DNA of 64,000 bases from Proteobacteria bacterium DTSAM18 (GCA_028767165.1 JARACJ010000004.1:124001-188000), one strand, 5' to 3'; shown: positions 1 through 23,631, counted from the first letter of the stretch. The notes: generated by a model not told the origin, from the sequence alone. Made by a program: numbers and translations.

Positions 1-5293
<5,293 letters not shown>

Positions 5294-5523
5294 GGAGGGT
5301 CCGACAGCGGCAGGGTGAATCGGCGGCTGGTCAAGAACTTTCCAAACCGCAGCCTCGACATCTGCTTGACGAGACGGGGATCAAGGTCCTTCCGGTTCGA
5401 TGCGGGGGCCTCCCATGGGGGTGATCTCGTACTTGCGCTCGAATCCGATGGGACCGGTCGAGGCGGGTGGAATCGTCGGACGTTCAACCGGTTGAGGAAG
5501 ATTTTCCTCCGCAAGAACGAAGG

Positions 5524-5561
5524 CGCGGGCCGCCCGCTCCCGGAGGAGCGGAGGGCCCGCG
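5524..5561 (-). terminator. Hairpin terminator behind the 1786-residue MopE lipoprotein
   Basis: An 8-bp outer stem (5524-5531 with 5554-5561), a symmetric internal loop, and a 6-bp inner stem (5535-5540 with 5545-5550) with a 4-base loop. On the minus strand a T-rich run (TTCGTTCTT) follows. It lies 19 bp past the stop codon at 5580. Confidence 0.7.
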
Positions 5562-5579
5562 ACCGGCCGAGGCCGGAGA

Positions 5580-10940
<5,361 letters not shown>

Positions 10941-11271
10941 GACGGTCACCTTCGGTACGGTCGTGTCGGCGCCCCGTGGCAGTCGGGACGCGTGGAGAAA
11001 TCTTCCGGAATCCGGACCCTTGGACATCCGCCTGACGAAGGGTGCTTTTCAGGTGACTTGGGGGCGGTCGGGGCAGTGCCCATCGGGGGGAAACCGTACG
11101 AGAAGTACATTCAGATGGGCTTGTCCGAGCCGCCACCGGTGCGGTGATCGGTACGCTCCGAACGGCGACCCTGGACGCGGCTGCGCCACCCTGGCGGCCA
11201 GGGTGGCGGAAGTTTTTCGACCCAAGAGGGTGTCGCGCACCCGCCGGAGCGGGGGCCGCGACGTCACGCAC
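10941..11271. other. 331-bp intergenic region between MopE paralogs
   Basis: Holds the leader of the 1786-residue gene and the 3' region of the 1384-residue gene. A perfect 11-bp stem with a 3-base loop lies at 11184-11208; on the plus strand it is followed by TTTTT (11212-11216), although no plus-strand gene ends here. The segment around 10990-11045 is less GC-rich and carries a box resembling one upstream of the other paralogs (CGGATTCCGGAAGATTTCT on the minus strand). No small gene is convincing. Confidence 0.5.
11232..11262 (-). terminator. Hairpin behind the 1384-residue MopE lipoprotein
   Basis: A 6-bp outer stem (11232-11237 with 11257-11262) and a 5-bp inner stem (11240-11244 with 11249-11253) with a CGGA loop, 9 bp past the stop. 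The layout matches the hairpin at 5524-5561, including the loop, but no T-run follows on the minus strand, so termination is less certain. Confidence 0.45.
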
Positions 11272-15426
<4,155 letters not shown>

Positions 15427-15687
15427 GGTCCTGAACCCTGGTCGAGAGGCGACGGGAGCGTGGCAGGCGCTCCCAGGAGGACGGCAATGAGGATTTGCCG
15501 ATCCGAAGACTCTCTGGGTTCTGTCAGGAAAGTGTCTTCTGAAGCGTCAGGGTACCGTGTGGGTAGGGTACCGATGCGGTGGATTCCGCACGGAGATTCC
15601 ACATACGGGACGGGATGTCAGCGGATCACGAGGGAGCCACGGCACAGTCACGGAGCCATGGAGCCTCCTCGGAAGGCGATGAGACCA
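15427..15687. other. Leader of the 1384-residue MopE gene
   Basis: No convincing gene. On the minus strand a less GC-rich stretch (about 15485-15545) contains CGGATCGGCAAATCCTC, similar to boxes upstream of the other three paralogs. This may be a shared promoter or leader element. Confidence 0.35.
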
Positions 15688-16103
15688 GGAGTCCTCGCGC
15701 GACTCCAAACCCAAGCGAAAGCAATCCCAGCGCCATCCCTTCAGCCACACACCAAAGGCATGTGGCGTCCGGGTGCCGCCGGGACGAGGAGCGAGGGAGA
15801 GGCGGTACTCCTGTACCGCCCGACCGAAGCGACGAAGAAGCGGTGGTGCCAGGTCGCCACGGGCCGTCTCCTCGTCACAAGGCATGTGGCGTCCGGGTGC
15901 CGCCGGGACGAGGAGCGAGGGAGAGGCGGTACTCCTGTACCGCCCGACCGAAGCGACGAAGTACCGGTGGTGCCAGGTCGCCACAGGCCGTCTCCTCGTC
16001 ACAGAGGGACGAGGAGCGAGGTCGGTGCGGTACTCCTGTACCGCCCGACCGAAGCGACGAAGAAGCGGTGGTGCCAGGTCGCCACAGGCCGTCTCCTCGT
16101 CAC
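15688..16103 (-). repeat. Structured 3' element, locus A (three tandem units)
   Basis: Begins directly at the stop codon of the 650-residue lipoprotein gene (16104) and runs in its sense. Two units of 124 bp (15757-15880, 15881-16004) and one shortened unit (16004-16103). Each has a stem-loop (15801-15820, 15925-15944, 16027-16044), with stem GGCGGTAC/GTACCGCC and loop AGGA in the gene sense. Each is flanked by the conserved blocks TTCTTCGTCGCTTCGGTCGG and CCTCGCTCCTCG; the shortened unit and the second unit carry minor changes in these. Distal conserved sequence continues to 15712, and a GGAGTC/GACTCC hairpin closes the element at 15688-15706. No protein product is plausible. Confidence 0.8.
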
Positions 16104-18056
16104 CTAGTCACAATCGTTGCTGTCGCATGTGACCGTGGTCGAGCCCGTGTAGGTGTAGCTGGTGTCGTCGTGGTCCAGACCCACGTCGTCGGGGCTGTTT
16201 CCGGAGAACGTGCAGGTGGTGATGTCGAGCACCGGGTTCTTCAGCCACAGGCCGCCACCGAGGTCTTCGGCCGTGTTGTTGGTGAAGCCCGAGCTCGTGA
16301 TGGTGCCCTCGGAGTCCTGCCAGGCGAACGCGCCGCCCTGCTCGCCGGAGGTGTTGTTGTCGAAGGTGCAGTCGTCGATGGTGACGTCGGCGTCCTTCAC
16401 GAACACCGCGCCGCCCTGCTTGGCGACGTCGTGGTCGTCGAAGCTGGTGTCGCTGATGCTGAGGGTGCCTTCCTTGAAGTACAGGGCGCCGCCCTTCTCA
16501 CCGGCGTCGTTGTCGGTGAACGCGGAGCTCGTCACCGTGAGGACGGAGTCGCCGGACTTGCCGTAGATGGCGGCGCCCTCCTTGTCGGCCACGTTGTCCG
16601 TGAAGGTGCAGTCGTCGATGGTCACGGTGGCGTGCTCGAACTCGAGGGCGCCGCCCTTGTCGTCGCCGCCGTTGGCCGTGAACGTGGTGCCGGTGAAGTC
16701 CGCCGTGGCGTCCTTCACGTCGATGGCGCTGTCCGCGTGGTCGGACACGGCGCAGTCGGTCAGGGTCAGCGTGCCCTCGTCCACGAGGATGGCCGCCGCA
16801 TCGGCGCCGACGTTCTCGCTGAACGTGGCGTCGGTGAAGGTGGCCGACGGCTCACCGAGCCCGGCGGTGGCCATGAGGGCCGCGGCGCCGCCGTTGTCGC
16901 ACGCGTTGAGGGAGAAGGTGCTGTCGCTCACGGTCAGCAGGGCGTCGCCGCCGGCCAGCAGGGCGCCGCCGCCTTCGTGGTCGTGCTCGATGTCGCAGGA
17001 GTTCCCCGTGAAGTCGGACATGGACACGGTCGCGTCGGCGGCCATGACCATCACGGCGCCGCCGCCGTTGTGGCCGTGGTTGTCGTCGAAGGACGCGTCG
17101 GTGACGGTCAGATCGCACCCGTCGACACCGATGGCGCCGCCCCAGCGTGGGGAGGTGTTGCCGCTGAAGACACAGTCGTCGACCGAGATGTCGGATGCCG
17201 CGGCACAGTGGATCGCGCCCCCGAGCTCCTTGTCGTTGCCGGCGTCCTCGAACTCCGCGTCGCCGTCCTGGAAGGTCAGACCGGTGAAGCTCGCGGACAC
17301 GGCGTCGGTGCGGACCCAGGCGATCGTGGCCAGGTCCGCGCCGGACAGGACGACCAGATCACGGCCGCCGTGGCCGCTGACGTCGACGGAGTCGGTGAGC
17401 TCCAGGCTCACGTGCCAGGTGCCCTCGCAGATGCGCAGCGCGCCGGCCTCGTCGACCAGGATGTCGGCGGGCGCCAGAGCGGTACCGGCGCTGAAGGCGG
17501 TGCTCCAGTCCTCGTGGGCGCCGGTGGCCGTGGAGGTGAAGGTGACCATGCCGGCGTCGGTGGTCCAGGTGGTGCTGTCGCAGTCGGACTGCACGCCGTC
17601 ACAGATCTCCTCCGCGCCCGGGAAGGCGGTGGCCACCTCGTCGTCGCAGTCGTCGTCGTTGGTCACCCGGTTGGAGGGGTGCCAGCAGAAGCTCCGGGCC
17701 GAGTCGGGGTCGCCGTAGCCGTCGCCGTCCTCGTCCAGCCAGTAGGTGGTGCCGTCGATCGGGTTGTTGTCGACCCAGCCATCGCAGTCGTTGTCGAGGC
17801 CGTCGCAGATCTCGTCGGTGGGTACGCAGTCCTCCGGGACCTCGTTCGGACCGCCGGTGTCGCCGTTGCCGGTGTCGCCGCCGTTGCCGGTGTCGTCGCC
17901 ACCGTTGCCGTCACCGGTGTCACCGGGCTCGACGACGTCGATGGCATCGCCCGTGTCCTCGACGTCGCCGCCATCGATGATGTTGCCCTCCACATCGGGG
18001 CCTCTCTCGCGATCGCAGGCTGCGAGCAGCACCAGCCACATGATGTTCCGCTTCAT
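16104..18056 (-). CDS. Beta-helix lipoprotein with two MopE units, 650 residues
   Basis: Signal MKRNIMWLVLLAAC-D with GGAG upstream of the ATG at 18056. A glycine/aspartate/threonine linker (DTGDGNGGDDTG...) precedes one ordinary MopE unit (CDGLDNDCDG) and the transition unit (CDGVQSDCDS, near residue 154). From about residue 220 to 625 there is a long right-handed beta-helix with many FxxNxA.xxGGA turns. The end (TVTCDSNDCD) is a variant of the Cys tail of the two larger paralogs. It looks like the minimal form of the architecture and is the first gene of the four-gene array. It is the only lipoprotein here with Asp right after the lipid-bearing Cys. Probably displayed at the cell envelope. 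Confidence 0.88.
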   Translation of the reverse strand: MKRNIMWLVLLAACDRERGPDVEGNIIDGGDVEDTGDAIDVVEPGDTGDGNGGDDTGNGGDTGNGDTGGPNEVPEDCVPTDEICDGLDNDCDGWVDNNPIDGTTYWLDEDGDGYGDPDSARSFCWHPSNRVTNDDDCDDEVATAFPGAEEICDGVQSDCDSTTWTTDAGMVTFTSTATGAHEDWSTAFSAGTALAPADILVDEAGALRICEGTWHVSLELTDSVDVSGHGGRDLVVLSGADLATIAWVRTDAVSASFTGLTFQDGDAEFEDAGNDKELGGAIHCAAASDISVDDCVFSGNTSPRWGGAIGVDGCDLTVTDASFDDNHGHNGGGAVMVMAADATVSMSDFTGNSCDIEHDHEGGGALLAGGDALLTVSDSTFSLNACDNGGAAALMATAGLGEPSATFTDATFSENVGADAAAILVDEGTLTLTDCAVSDHADSAIDVKDATADFTGTTFTANGGDDKGGALEFEHATVTIDDCTFTDNVADKEGAAIYGKSGDSVLTVTSSAFTDNDAGEKGGALYFKEGTLSISDTSFDDHDVAKQGGAVFVKDADVTIDDCTFDNNTSGEQGGAFAWQDSEGTITSSGFTNNTAEDLGGGLWLKNPVLDITTCTFSGNSPDDVGLDHDDTSYTYTGSTTVTCDSNDCD

Positions 18057-18214
18057 GACGCACTCCAGGGGTTTCGGCCCGGAGCGTAGATCCCCCTGGA
18101 GAGCGGGCGCATGTCATCCTGTGGGCACGTCGCACCTGCGACAGAAGTTTGCCCGGAATCGGTACCGAGATGGTTTTTGAGCGGGTTGCATCGAGCGGTG
18201 TCGAAAACTTGTCG

Positions 18215-18991
18215 TCACCGGTCCTCTGGGATCGCACCGGGCGTCGGGTGGGGCACATGTGGGTTTCTTCGGACGCGCTGCGGAAAGAGCGCAGGCGTGC
18301 GCAGTCTCATCAGCTCCCACACGAGGACCGCCCATTGGCGCCCTGCAAGCCTGCTGTCGGGTACATCACGCCAGTCGTCCAGGGTGTGCAGGGCCGGTCC
18401 CCGTAGATCGAGACGCTCCATCAGCTCCAGATCGAACAGCCACCTGTGACGGAGCGGCTCGGACAACACGGCCCGGTGGTGCGGCGCGGATCGAAAGAGT
18501 TTCGCGCCGCACTGCGGGTCGGGTGTGTGGGAATTGCGCAGCAGGAAGCGTCCGGCGTTTCCGAGACCCCGCCGGAGCAGGGTGCGATCCGCCCGCCACA
18601 GGGGACGCACCCCCAGGCATGCGTCGATGCCCGGCTGTGCCATCGCCTGCAGCATGATCGGGAGGTGGTGCAACGGCGCCGCCAGATCGGCGTCCCAGAA
18701 GCCCACGGCGTCGGTGCCCTGATGGAGCGCGTGCAACAGGCCATGGCGGACGGCCTCGGCCTTGCCGAGGTTCTCCGGGAGGAACACGGCCTGCACGCGA
18801 GGGTGCCTGGCGAGGTCGCGGATCACGGTGGGGGTGTCGTCCGTCGAGCCGTCGTCGACGAGGATCAGGGAGAGCCGGGGCAGGCGATCGAGCCAGATCC
18901 GCAGCGCCCCGGCCGGCAGCCGTCGTGCCTCGTTGAAGCAGGGCAGCACGAGCGCCAGGCTGAGCTCCGGGTGGGGCAGGGGAGGCGTCAT
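18215..18991 (-). CDS. Family 2 glycosyltransferase (dolichyl-phosphate-glucose-synthase-like)
   Basis: A GT-A fold glycosyltransferase of 258 residues. The nucleotide-binding start ALVLPCFNEARRLP and LILVDDGSTDDTP, the metal-binding DADLAAP, and the later W-rich segment (HRWLFDLELMERL) match the Alg5/DPM1-like branch that transfers sugars to polyprenyl phosphate. No C-terminal membrane segment is evident. The ATG at 18991 was preferred to the upstream ATG at 19144 because it overlaps the stop codon of the RCC1-like gene in an ATGA, indicating translational coupling. Substrate cannot be told. It may act in envelope glycan synthesis. Confidence 0.85.
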   Translation of the reverse strand: MTPPLPHPELSLALVLPCFNEARRLPAGALRIWLDRLPRLSLILVDDGSTDDTPTVIRDLARHPRVQAVFLPENLGKAEAVRHGLLHALHQGTDAVGFWDADLAAPLHHLPIMLQAMAQPGIDACLGVRPLWRADRTLLRRGLGNAGRFLLRNSHTPDPQCGAKLFRSAPHHRAVLSEPLRHRWLFDLELMERLDLRGPALHTLDDWRDVPDSRLAGRQWAVLVWELMRLRTPALFPQRVRRNPHVPHPTPGAIPEDR

Positions 18992-20772
18992 GGGCGGTTG
19001 GTCCAGGTCTGGCCGTCGAATGTGCGCACGGCGATCGAGGTGCACCCGCTGCCGTCCCGAAGGGTGTGCCGGACCAGCTGCTCGTAGGGGGTCAGGGAGG
19101 TGTCCGGGCTGATGAGCCGGGCATCGGGAAGCGAGGTGAACCACGTGTTGGCCGGCTTGCGGAGGCGCACGAGCGGCGCTTCGTCGATGAGCGGGTGGGC
19201 CCAGAAGGCATCACAGGTGGGGAGTCCCTGGCTGGCGCGCCGCAGGCACACCGGGGAGTCGGCATGATCCACGCAGGTGACGGCGAGGGCCCCTGCGGGA
19301 ATGCGCTGCAGGTTGGTGTCGCCCTCCCAGAAGGTGAAGGTGTCCTGCAGGGGGATCACCTCGAGCTTGTTGGGTCCGATCCACAGCTGGTAAAGGTCTT
19401 CCTGTCCGTTCCAGGCCACCACGAGGTCGCGTCGGCCCTCCAGCTCGGGGGGGAACACGAGCGTGGCCGTGGCGGGGGCGGGGCTCGGGATGCAGCGCGC
19501 ATCGGCCACCTGCGGATCCCCCAGCCGCAGGGTCAGCACCTTGCGGCTCTCCGTGACCTCCTGGGCGAGCGTGGTGTTCGCGCAGGGGTGGGTGTGGGTG
19601 GTCTGGACCGTGACCCGGGGATGGGCGCCACCTTTTTGCAGCACCTCGTCGAACCGCAGCACCAGCTCGGTGTGGGGGGGAAGCTGTCGGCGGGTCTTCT
19701 GCCGAGGAGGCGCGGCGACCGCCCGGGTCTCCTGGTGGGAGGCATCCCACTCCGCGGCCGTGTACCTGCCCCAGCAGGAGGGGCCCCCCGTGCCGGTGGT
19801 GACGCAGGTCTGTCGCTCCCTCAGGGCGAACGAGCGGACGGCCTGGTGTCCGAGAGGCTCGAGGGCCATGGTGCCCCGTCGCACGCCGAGCAGCTCCGGA
19901 TCCCCGGCGCCCCAGCAGGCCAGACGCCCGCCGAGGTCGGCGGCGCAGGCGTGGCTGCCGGACATCGCCAGCCGGATCCCGGTGAGGGGCAGCGCCTGTA
20001 CCCGTGGGGTGAGGGGGGAGGGGGCCTGATCCGTGGGGCCGAAGCACACGACCTCCTGCCCCTGCAGGACACAGGTCTCGTCGCCGTGGGCGTCGAGGTG
20101 GCGCGGACCGTCGAAGGCGATGCCGGTGGGACCCGGTGGGCCTTCCTCGTGGCCCTCGGGGAGGGTCCTGCCGAGCTGTCCCTCGGCCCCCCTGCCCCAG
20201 CACCACACCTCGCCCGTCTGGTGCATGGCGCACGTGTGGCGGAGGCCGGTGGTGACGGCGAAGACGCCGGAGAGTCCCGCGACGGGGGCGGGTTCGGCGG
20301 GAGCTGGCGAGGGGCGGCCGGAGGACTGGCCGTGCAGATCGTCTCCCCAGCAGGCGACCCGTTGGTCGACGAGGACCGCGCAGGTGTGGGTGGGGCCGAG
20401 ATCCATGTCGATCACGCCGAGGGGCAGGGGCACGGCGGCGGGCCCGTCGGAGCCGTGGCCGAGCTGGCCGGTGTGGTTGGCCCCGAGGCACCAGGCTGCG
20501 CGGGATGCGTCGATCCCGCACAGGTGCTGGGGGCCGGCGAACAGTCGGGTCAGCGCGGGCAGGCCCTCGATGGGTCGGTCGGCCTCGACGCCGAGCACCC
20601 CGGTGTCGCCTTCGCACACGACCTGCTTGTCGGCGGTGAGCGTACAGGAGAAGCTGTCGCCGAGAACGACGGACGTGGACTGGGGCGTCGCCCACGCCAG
20701 GGGCGTGACGAGGGTGGTCAGCCACAACGGAACGGTACCGAACAAGCGCGCCTCCGGGGTGGCAGGATCCAT
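18988..20772 (-). CDS. Secreted RCC1-like beta-propeller protein
   Basis: 594 residues. The N-terminal hydrophobic segment ending in AWA-TPQ suggests export by the Sec pathway. Seven repeats with the pattern HTCA...G.V.CWG....GQLG are visible in the first 300 residues (for example HTCAMHQTGEVWCWG, HACAADLGGRLACWG). These are RCC1 blades with an extra Cys pair, usual in myxobacterial secreted relatives. The second half has no recognised domain but holds several Cys. Start set at the ATG at 20772; upstream codons run antisense through other genes. The gene is coupled to the glycosyltransferase through ATGA. Likely a protein-interaction scaffold in the periplasm or outside the cell. Confidence 0.85.
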   Translation of the reverse strand: MDPATPEARLFGTVPLWLTTLVTPLAWATPQSTSVVLGDSFSCTLTADKQVVCEGDTGVLGVEADRPIEGLPALTRLFAGPQHLCGIDASRAAWCLGANHTGQLGHGSDGPAAVPLPLGVIDMDLGPTHTCAVLVDQRVACWGDDLHGQSSGRPSPAPAEPAPVAGLSGVFAVTTGLRHTCAMHQTGEVWCWGRGAEGQLGRTLPEGHEEGPPGPTGIAFDGPRHLDAHGDETCVLQGQEVVCFGPTDQAPSPLTPRVQALPLTGIRLAMSGSHACAADLGGRLACWGAGDPELLGVRRGTMALEPLGHQAVRSFALRERQTCVTTGTGGPSCWGRYTAAEWDASHQETRAVAAPPRQKTRRQLPPHTELVLRFDEVLQKGGAHPRVTVQTTHTHPCANTTLAQEVTESRKVLTLRLGDPQVADARCIPSPAPATATLVFPPELEGRRDLVVAWNGQEDLYQLWIGPNKLEVIPLQDTFTFWEGDTNLQRIPAGALAVTCVDHADSPVCLRRASQGLPTCDAFWAHPLIDEAPLVRLRKPANTWFTSLPDARLISPDTSLTPYEQLVRHTLRDGSGCTSIAVRTFDGQTWTNRP

Positions 20773-20802
20773 GAAGCGGGCGCGGGAGGCAAGCGGTTCG
20801 AC

Positions 20803-21168
20803 ATGGTTCAATCGAGTGGATCGAGCGATGAGATGGGCTTCCGGGCACGGGTCTACGCCGTGGTGCGGCAGGTACCCGAGGGACGAGTGGTCACCTATGG
20901 CGACGTGGCGGCGGCGATCGGGTCGCCCCGGGCCGCGCGACAGGTGGGGTGGGCGCTCGCGGCCCTGTCGGATCCCACCGTTCCCTGGCAGCGAGTCATC
21001 AACGCCCAGGGACGCATCTCCGGACGCGGCGAAGTGGGTCGCGCGGTGCTCCAGGAGCAGCTGCTGGTCCAGGAGGGGGTCGGGTTCGACGACAGCGGTC
21101 GGTGTGACCTGAAGGCCCTGCGCTACCCGCTGCAGCCGCCGGAGCTCTACGGAGACGACGCCTTCTGA
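20803..21168 (+). CDS. Alkyltransferase-like DNA repair protein (ATL family)
   Basis: 121 residues resembling the DNA-binding domain of O6-alkylguanine-DNA alkyltransferase. The helix-turn-helix region (GRVVTYGDVAAAIG, residues 28-40), ARQVGWAL and the active-site loop are present, but the loop reads PWQRV (61-65): Trp62 stands where the alkyl-accepting Cys of PCHRV would be. This is the hallmark of ATL proteins, which bind O6-alkylguanine without repairing it and hand the lesion to nucleotide excision repair. An internal ATG at 20833 (MGFRARV) is a possible alternative start. The 3' end overlaps that of the convergent ATP-grasp/phosphatase gene by 22 bp. Confidence 0.88.
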   Translation: MVQSSGSSDEMGFRARVYAVVRQVPEGRVVTYGDVAAAIGSPRAARQVGWALAALSDPTVPWQRVINAQGRISGRGEVGRAVLQEQLLVQEGVGFDDSGRCDLKALRYPLQPPELYGDDAF

Positions 21169-22823
21169 AGGGTGGCCTCCTCCCACACCTCGGCGAGTCC
21201 CTCCATGGCCGACACGATGTTCCGGTAGCACTGCTCGAAGGCGTCCACGTCCTCGCCGAAGGGATCGGGCAGGATGGGCGTGGAGCCCCGGTGGAGCTGG
21301 CCGAGCAGCACGATCCGATCCTGCAGGTGGGGCGCGAAGTCGAGCACCCGTTGGTGGTTGTCCTCGTCGAAGAGGACGAACAGTCCGGGCAGCTGGGTGT
21401 GTCGATGATCCAGGCGCGTGCTCCGGTGGTCCTTCAGGCAGACCCCGAGGCGGGCTGCGGCGGCGATGGCGGCATCCGGCGAGGGGCGGTCCTGTCGGGG
21501 GAACGTGCCGGCCTGCCGGACGATGGCGCCGGGCAGGTGGCTGGCGGCCCACTGGGCGGCGAAGGGACTGCGGCAGATGTTGCCCTTGCAGACGAACCAC
21601 AGGGTCCGCGAGCTCCTCAGGGCACGCACGGCACGTCGACGGGCGTCGGCGCGGGCCCGTTCCGAAGCCCAGCGACGGTTGTGCCACTGGCGCAGCAGGT
21701 CGGGGGCGAGCTCCGTGGCCAGCCAGCCGAGCCCGGACAGCCCGGGTCGCGGGTCGTCGAGGGCGAAGCTCGCGGGTCGAGGCAGCGTGTTGGGCACGTC
21801 GACGGAGCGGGGCATCGGGGTCTGGTCGCGCCCCGCGGCCCACGGCGTGAGCATCCGGTCGCTGCGCTGGCCATGGCGGTACGACCACGGGAACCTTCGA
21901 CGGTCGCCGGTCAGGCGCTGGACGTTCCACAGCGGCAGGTCGAGGCCCGCCCGGTCCGCCAGCGCGAGGATGTCCCCCTCCGGGGGCGTGATGTGGCTGA
22001 GCGTCGGGTGGCCGTCCTGCGGGTGACGCCGCAGGTGCAGCGTCCACAGACCGTCCAGCGACCAGGCCCCCGCCACCTTCTCGGCCAGCGAGAGCGCGGA
22101 AGGCGAGATCGGGGTGGCGTGGCTGGTGATGCGACGCAACCGGCCCACCTGCAGCGCCGCGCTGTGGCTCTGCAGGCAGGTGAGCAGGCGTCCCTGGCGG
22201 CACAACACGGTGAGGTGCCAGGCGGATCCGGGCGTGGGGACCTCCCAGACGGCGGGGCCGTCGAGCGCGGCCAGGGCCTCCCGGGTCTGTGCGGGGTCGG
22301 CACAGAGCGTGGGCACACGGGCCTGCATGAGGTCGCGGTGACGGAAGCGTGTGGTGGGGTGGAGCCACAGCGGGTGGGGGAGGGCGTCGATCCGTTCGTC
22401 GCGGGGAAGGAGCAGTCCGCCCGGTACGATCGGTACATCACGCATGCGTGCATGGGCCCTGGACGCAGGACGGCTCCACAGCCGACGCCAGGTGGGCTCC
22501 GGCAGCAGCTCCAGCCGCACCCGACCGGAGAGCAGGCCAGCCTGGGACTGGCAGGCGATCCAGGATGGCTCGTCGATGGGGAGGACCAGCTCCGGTCGAT
22601 GCCGGTCCACAAGCTCGAGGAGCCGGGTCGTCCAGGCCTGCGGTTCCCTGTCGAACGGAGGCAGCCTGTGGTGGTGGCGAAGGTACCCGGTGCGGACCCA
22701 TGGCCTCGGGATCCGGGTGAAGGCGGCATCCACGGCGTAGCCCGCCCTGCCGAGGGAGCGGACGTGGCTCAGCCAGGCCCCGTGGTCCGGTTCTCCGAGG
22801 ATCAGGATGGTTCCCCTTCCCAT
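21147..22823 (-). CDS. Degenerate ATP-grasp protein fused to low-Mr tyrosine phosphatase
   Basis: 558 residues. The first 390 resemble ATP-grasp ligases of the carbamoyl-phosphate-synthase-like group: a Rossmann-like start (ILILGEPDHGAWLSHVRSLGRAGY) and the PELVLPIDE segment. The expected metal-binding E.NPR motif is not visible; WTLHLRRHPQDGHP stands in the matching place. The C-terminal 150 residues are a low-molecular-weight phosphotyrosine phosphatase with C412-K-G-N-I-C-R418-S and the general-acid DPF (Asp520). Start at the ATG at 22823; the frame is open 81 codons further but without coding character. It is near a glycosyltransferase, and such phosphatases often act on polysaccharide-export kinases, so a part in envelope polysaccharide control is a guess. 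Confidence 0.8.
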   Translation of the reverse strand: MGRGTILILGEPDHGAWLSHVRSLGRAGYAVDAAFTRIPRPWVRTGYLRHHHRLPPFDREPQAWTTRLLELVDRHRPELVLPIDEPSWIACQSQAGLLSGRVRLELLPEPTWRRLWSRPASRAHARMRDVPIVPGGLLLPRDERIDALPHPLWLHPTTRFRHRDLMQARVPTLCADPAQTREALAALDGPAVWEVPTPGSAWHLTVLCRQGRLLTCLQSHSAALQVGRLRRITSHATPISPSALSLAEKVAGAWSLDGLWTLHLRRHPQDGHPTLSHITPPEGDILALADRAGLDLPLWNVQRLTGDRRRFPWSYRHGQRSDRMLTPWAAGRDQTPMPRSVDVPNTLPRPASFALDDPRPGLSGLGWLATELAPDLLRQWHNRRWASERARADARRRAVRALRSSRTLWFVCKGNICRSPFAAQWAASHLPGAIVRQAGTFPRQDRPSPDAAIAAAARLGVCLKDHRSTRLDHRHTQLPGLFVLFDEDNHQRVLDFAPHLQDRIVLLGQLHRGSTPILPDPFGEDVDAFEQCYRNIVSAMEGLAEVWEEATLQKASSP

Positions 22824-23156
22824 GCGCCGCCCTCCCGCATCGTGCACGTCGTGCTCGTTCCCCGGTGGAACGCCTGATGGACGTCCGGCTCCGGGTACGG
22901 GTTCCAACGGATCATCGGGCGCCCCGTGAAGCGGTCTAGGGGCCCTCCCGCACGTCAGGGGAGGGTTTCGGGACGAGGGCGGCATGTCGGCCGCCGGACC
23001 GGTGACCATGGGGTGGGTGTGCGGAGGAGGGGCGCGCATCCCCGCCGGGTGAAAGGGTCGTTGCAACCGTGGTAGAAGCGCTTCGGTATCGGCGTGCGTA
23101 CGGTACTGGAACGAATGCGGGGCGGGCCGTCGTGCCCGGAACCCATGGAGGAGACG
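22824..23156. other. 333-bp divergent intergenic region
   Basis: Lies between the starts of the ATP-grasp/phosphatase gene and a small lipoprotein gene, so it must hold two divergent promoters. No clear promoter boxes, operator palindrome or small gene could be picked out. Confidence 0.4.
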
Positions 23157-23573
23157 ATGAACAACAGGTTCTACCTGATGATGACCATCGGTCTGGCCGG
23201 GTGCGGTCTGTCCGAGGAGCGGTTCGACGAGAAGTTCACCGAGGCCCTGTGCGAGAAGGTCGTCGAGTGCACCGACGGCATCTTCGATTCCGTCGCCGAC
23301 TGCATCGCCGAGTCGGATGCCGCGGGCGACGACGCCGACCTGGCCAGCTGCGACTACGATCGGCAGGCCGCGAAGGACTGCGTGCAGGAGACCCAGGATC
23401 TCACCTGCAGCGACTTCGAGGGCTTCAACATCCCGTCCGTGTGCAACGACGTCTACACCAACTGCAACTCCGATACCGCTGAGACGGGTGATTCCGGCGA
23501 CTCGGGCGACTCCGGCGACTCGGGTGATTCCGGCGACTCGGGTGATTCCGGCGACTCGGGCAGCGGCATGTGA
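23157..23573 (+). CDS. Small lipoprotein with C-terminal Asp-Ser-Gly repeat tail
   Basis: 138 residues with signal MNNRFYLMMTIGLAGC-G; GGAGGAG lies just upstream of the ATG at 23157. The middle part has eight Cys spaced as in small disulfide-bonded domains (LCEKVVECTDG, ADCIAES, SCDYD, KDCVQE, LTCSDF, VCNDVYTNC). The last 25 residues are a perfect GDS repeat. Similar small Cys-rich lipoproteins with acidic Ser/Thr/Gly tails are widespread in myxobacteria, but usually the acidic tract is a linker near the lipid; here it forms the free C-terminus. Monocistronic, with its own terminator. Function unknown. Confidence 0.85.
   Translation: MNNRFYLMMTIGLAGCGLSEERFDEKFTEALCEKVVECTDGIFDSVADCIAESDAAGDDADLASCDYDRQAAKDCVQETQDLTCSDFEGFNIPSVCNDVYTNCNSDTAETGDSGDSGDSGDSGDSGDSGDSGDSGSGM
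23491..23562 (+). repeat. GATTCCGGCGACTCGGG-type short repeat (Asp-Ser-Gly codons)
   Basis: A 9-18 bp period repeat coding for GDSGDSGDS at the end of the small lipoprotein. Units alternate between TCC and TCG serine codons, so slippage in steps of 9 bp would stay in frame. Confidence 0.8.
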
Positions 23574-23602
23574 GCCGAATGGCTCTCGGCGAAAGCCTTC
23601 CG

Positions 23603-23631
23603 GGGGAGTGCCAGCTGGCGCTCCCCTTCTT
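23603..23631 (+). terminator. Rho-independent terminator of the DSG-tail lipoprotein
   Basis: A 10-bp stem (23603-23612 with 23617-23626, one G-T pair) with a 4-base loop, followed by TTCTT, 30 bp past the stop codon. Confidence 0.8.

Noticed and set aside
15757-16103. CRISPR array, suggested by the tandem units at loci A and C.
   Set aside because: Units are contiguous 100-124 bp copies without unique spacers, and no cas gene is present.
15579-18089. An 836-codon plus-strand frame across the locus A repeats and the 650-residue gene.
   Set aside because: Antisense to a gene with lipobox, MopE units and beta-helix; its own product is low-complexity and has no ribosome site.
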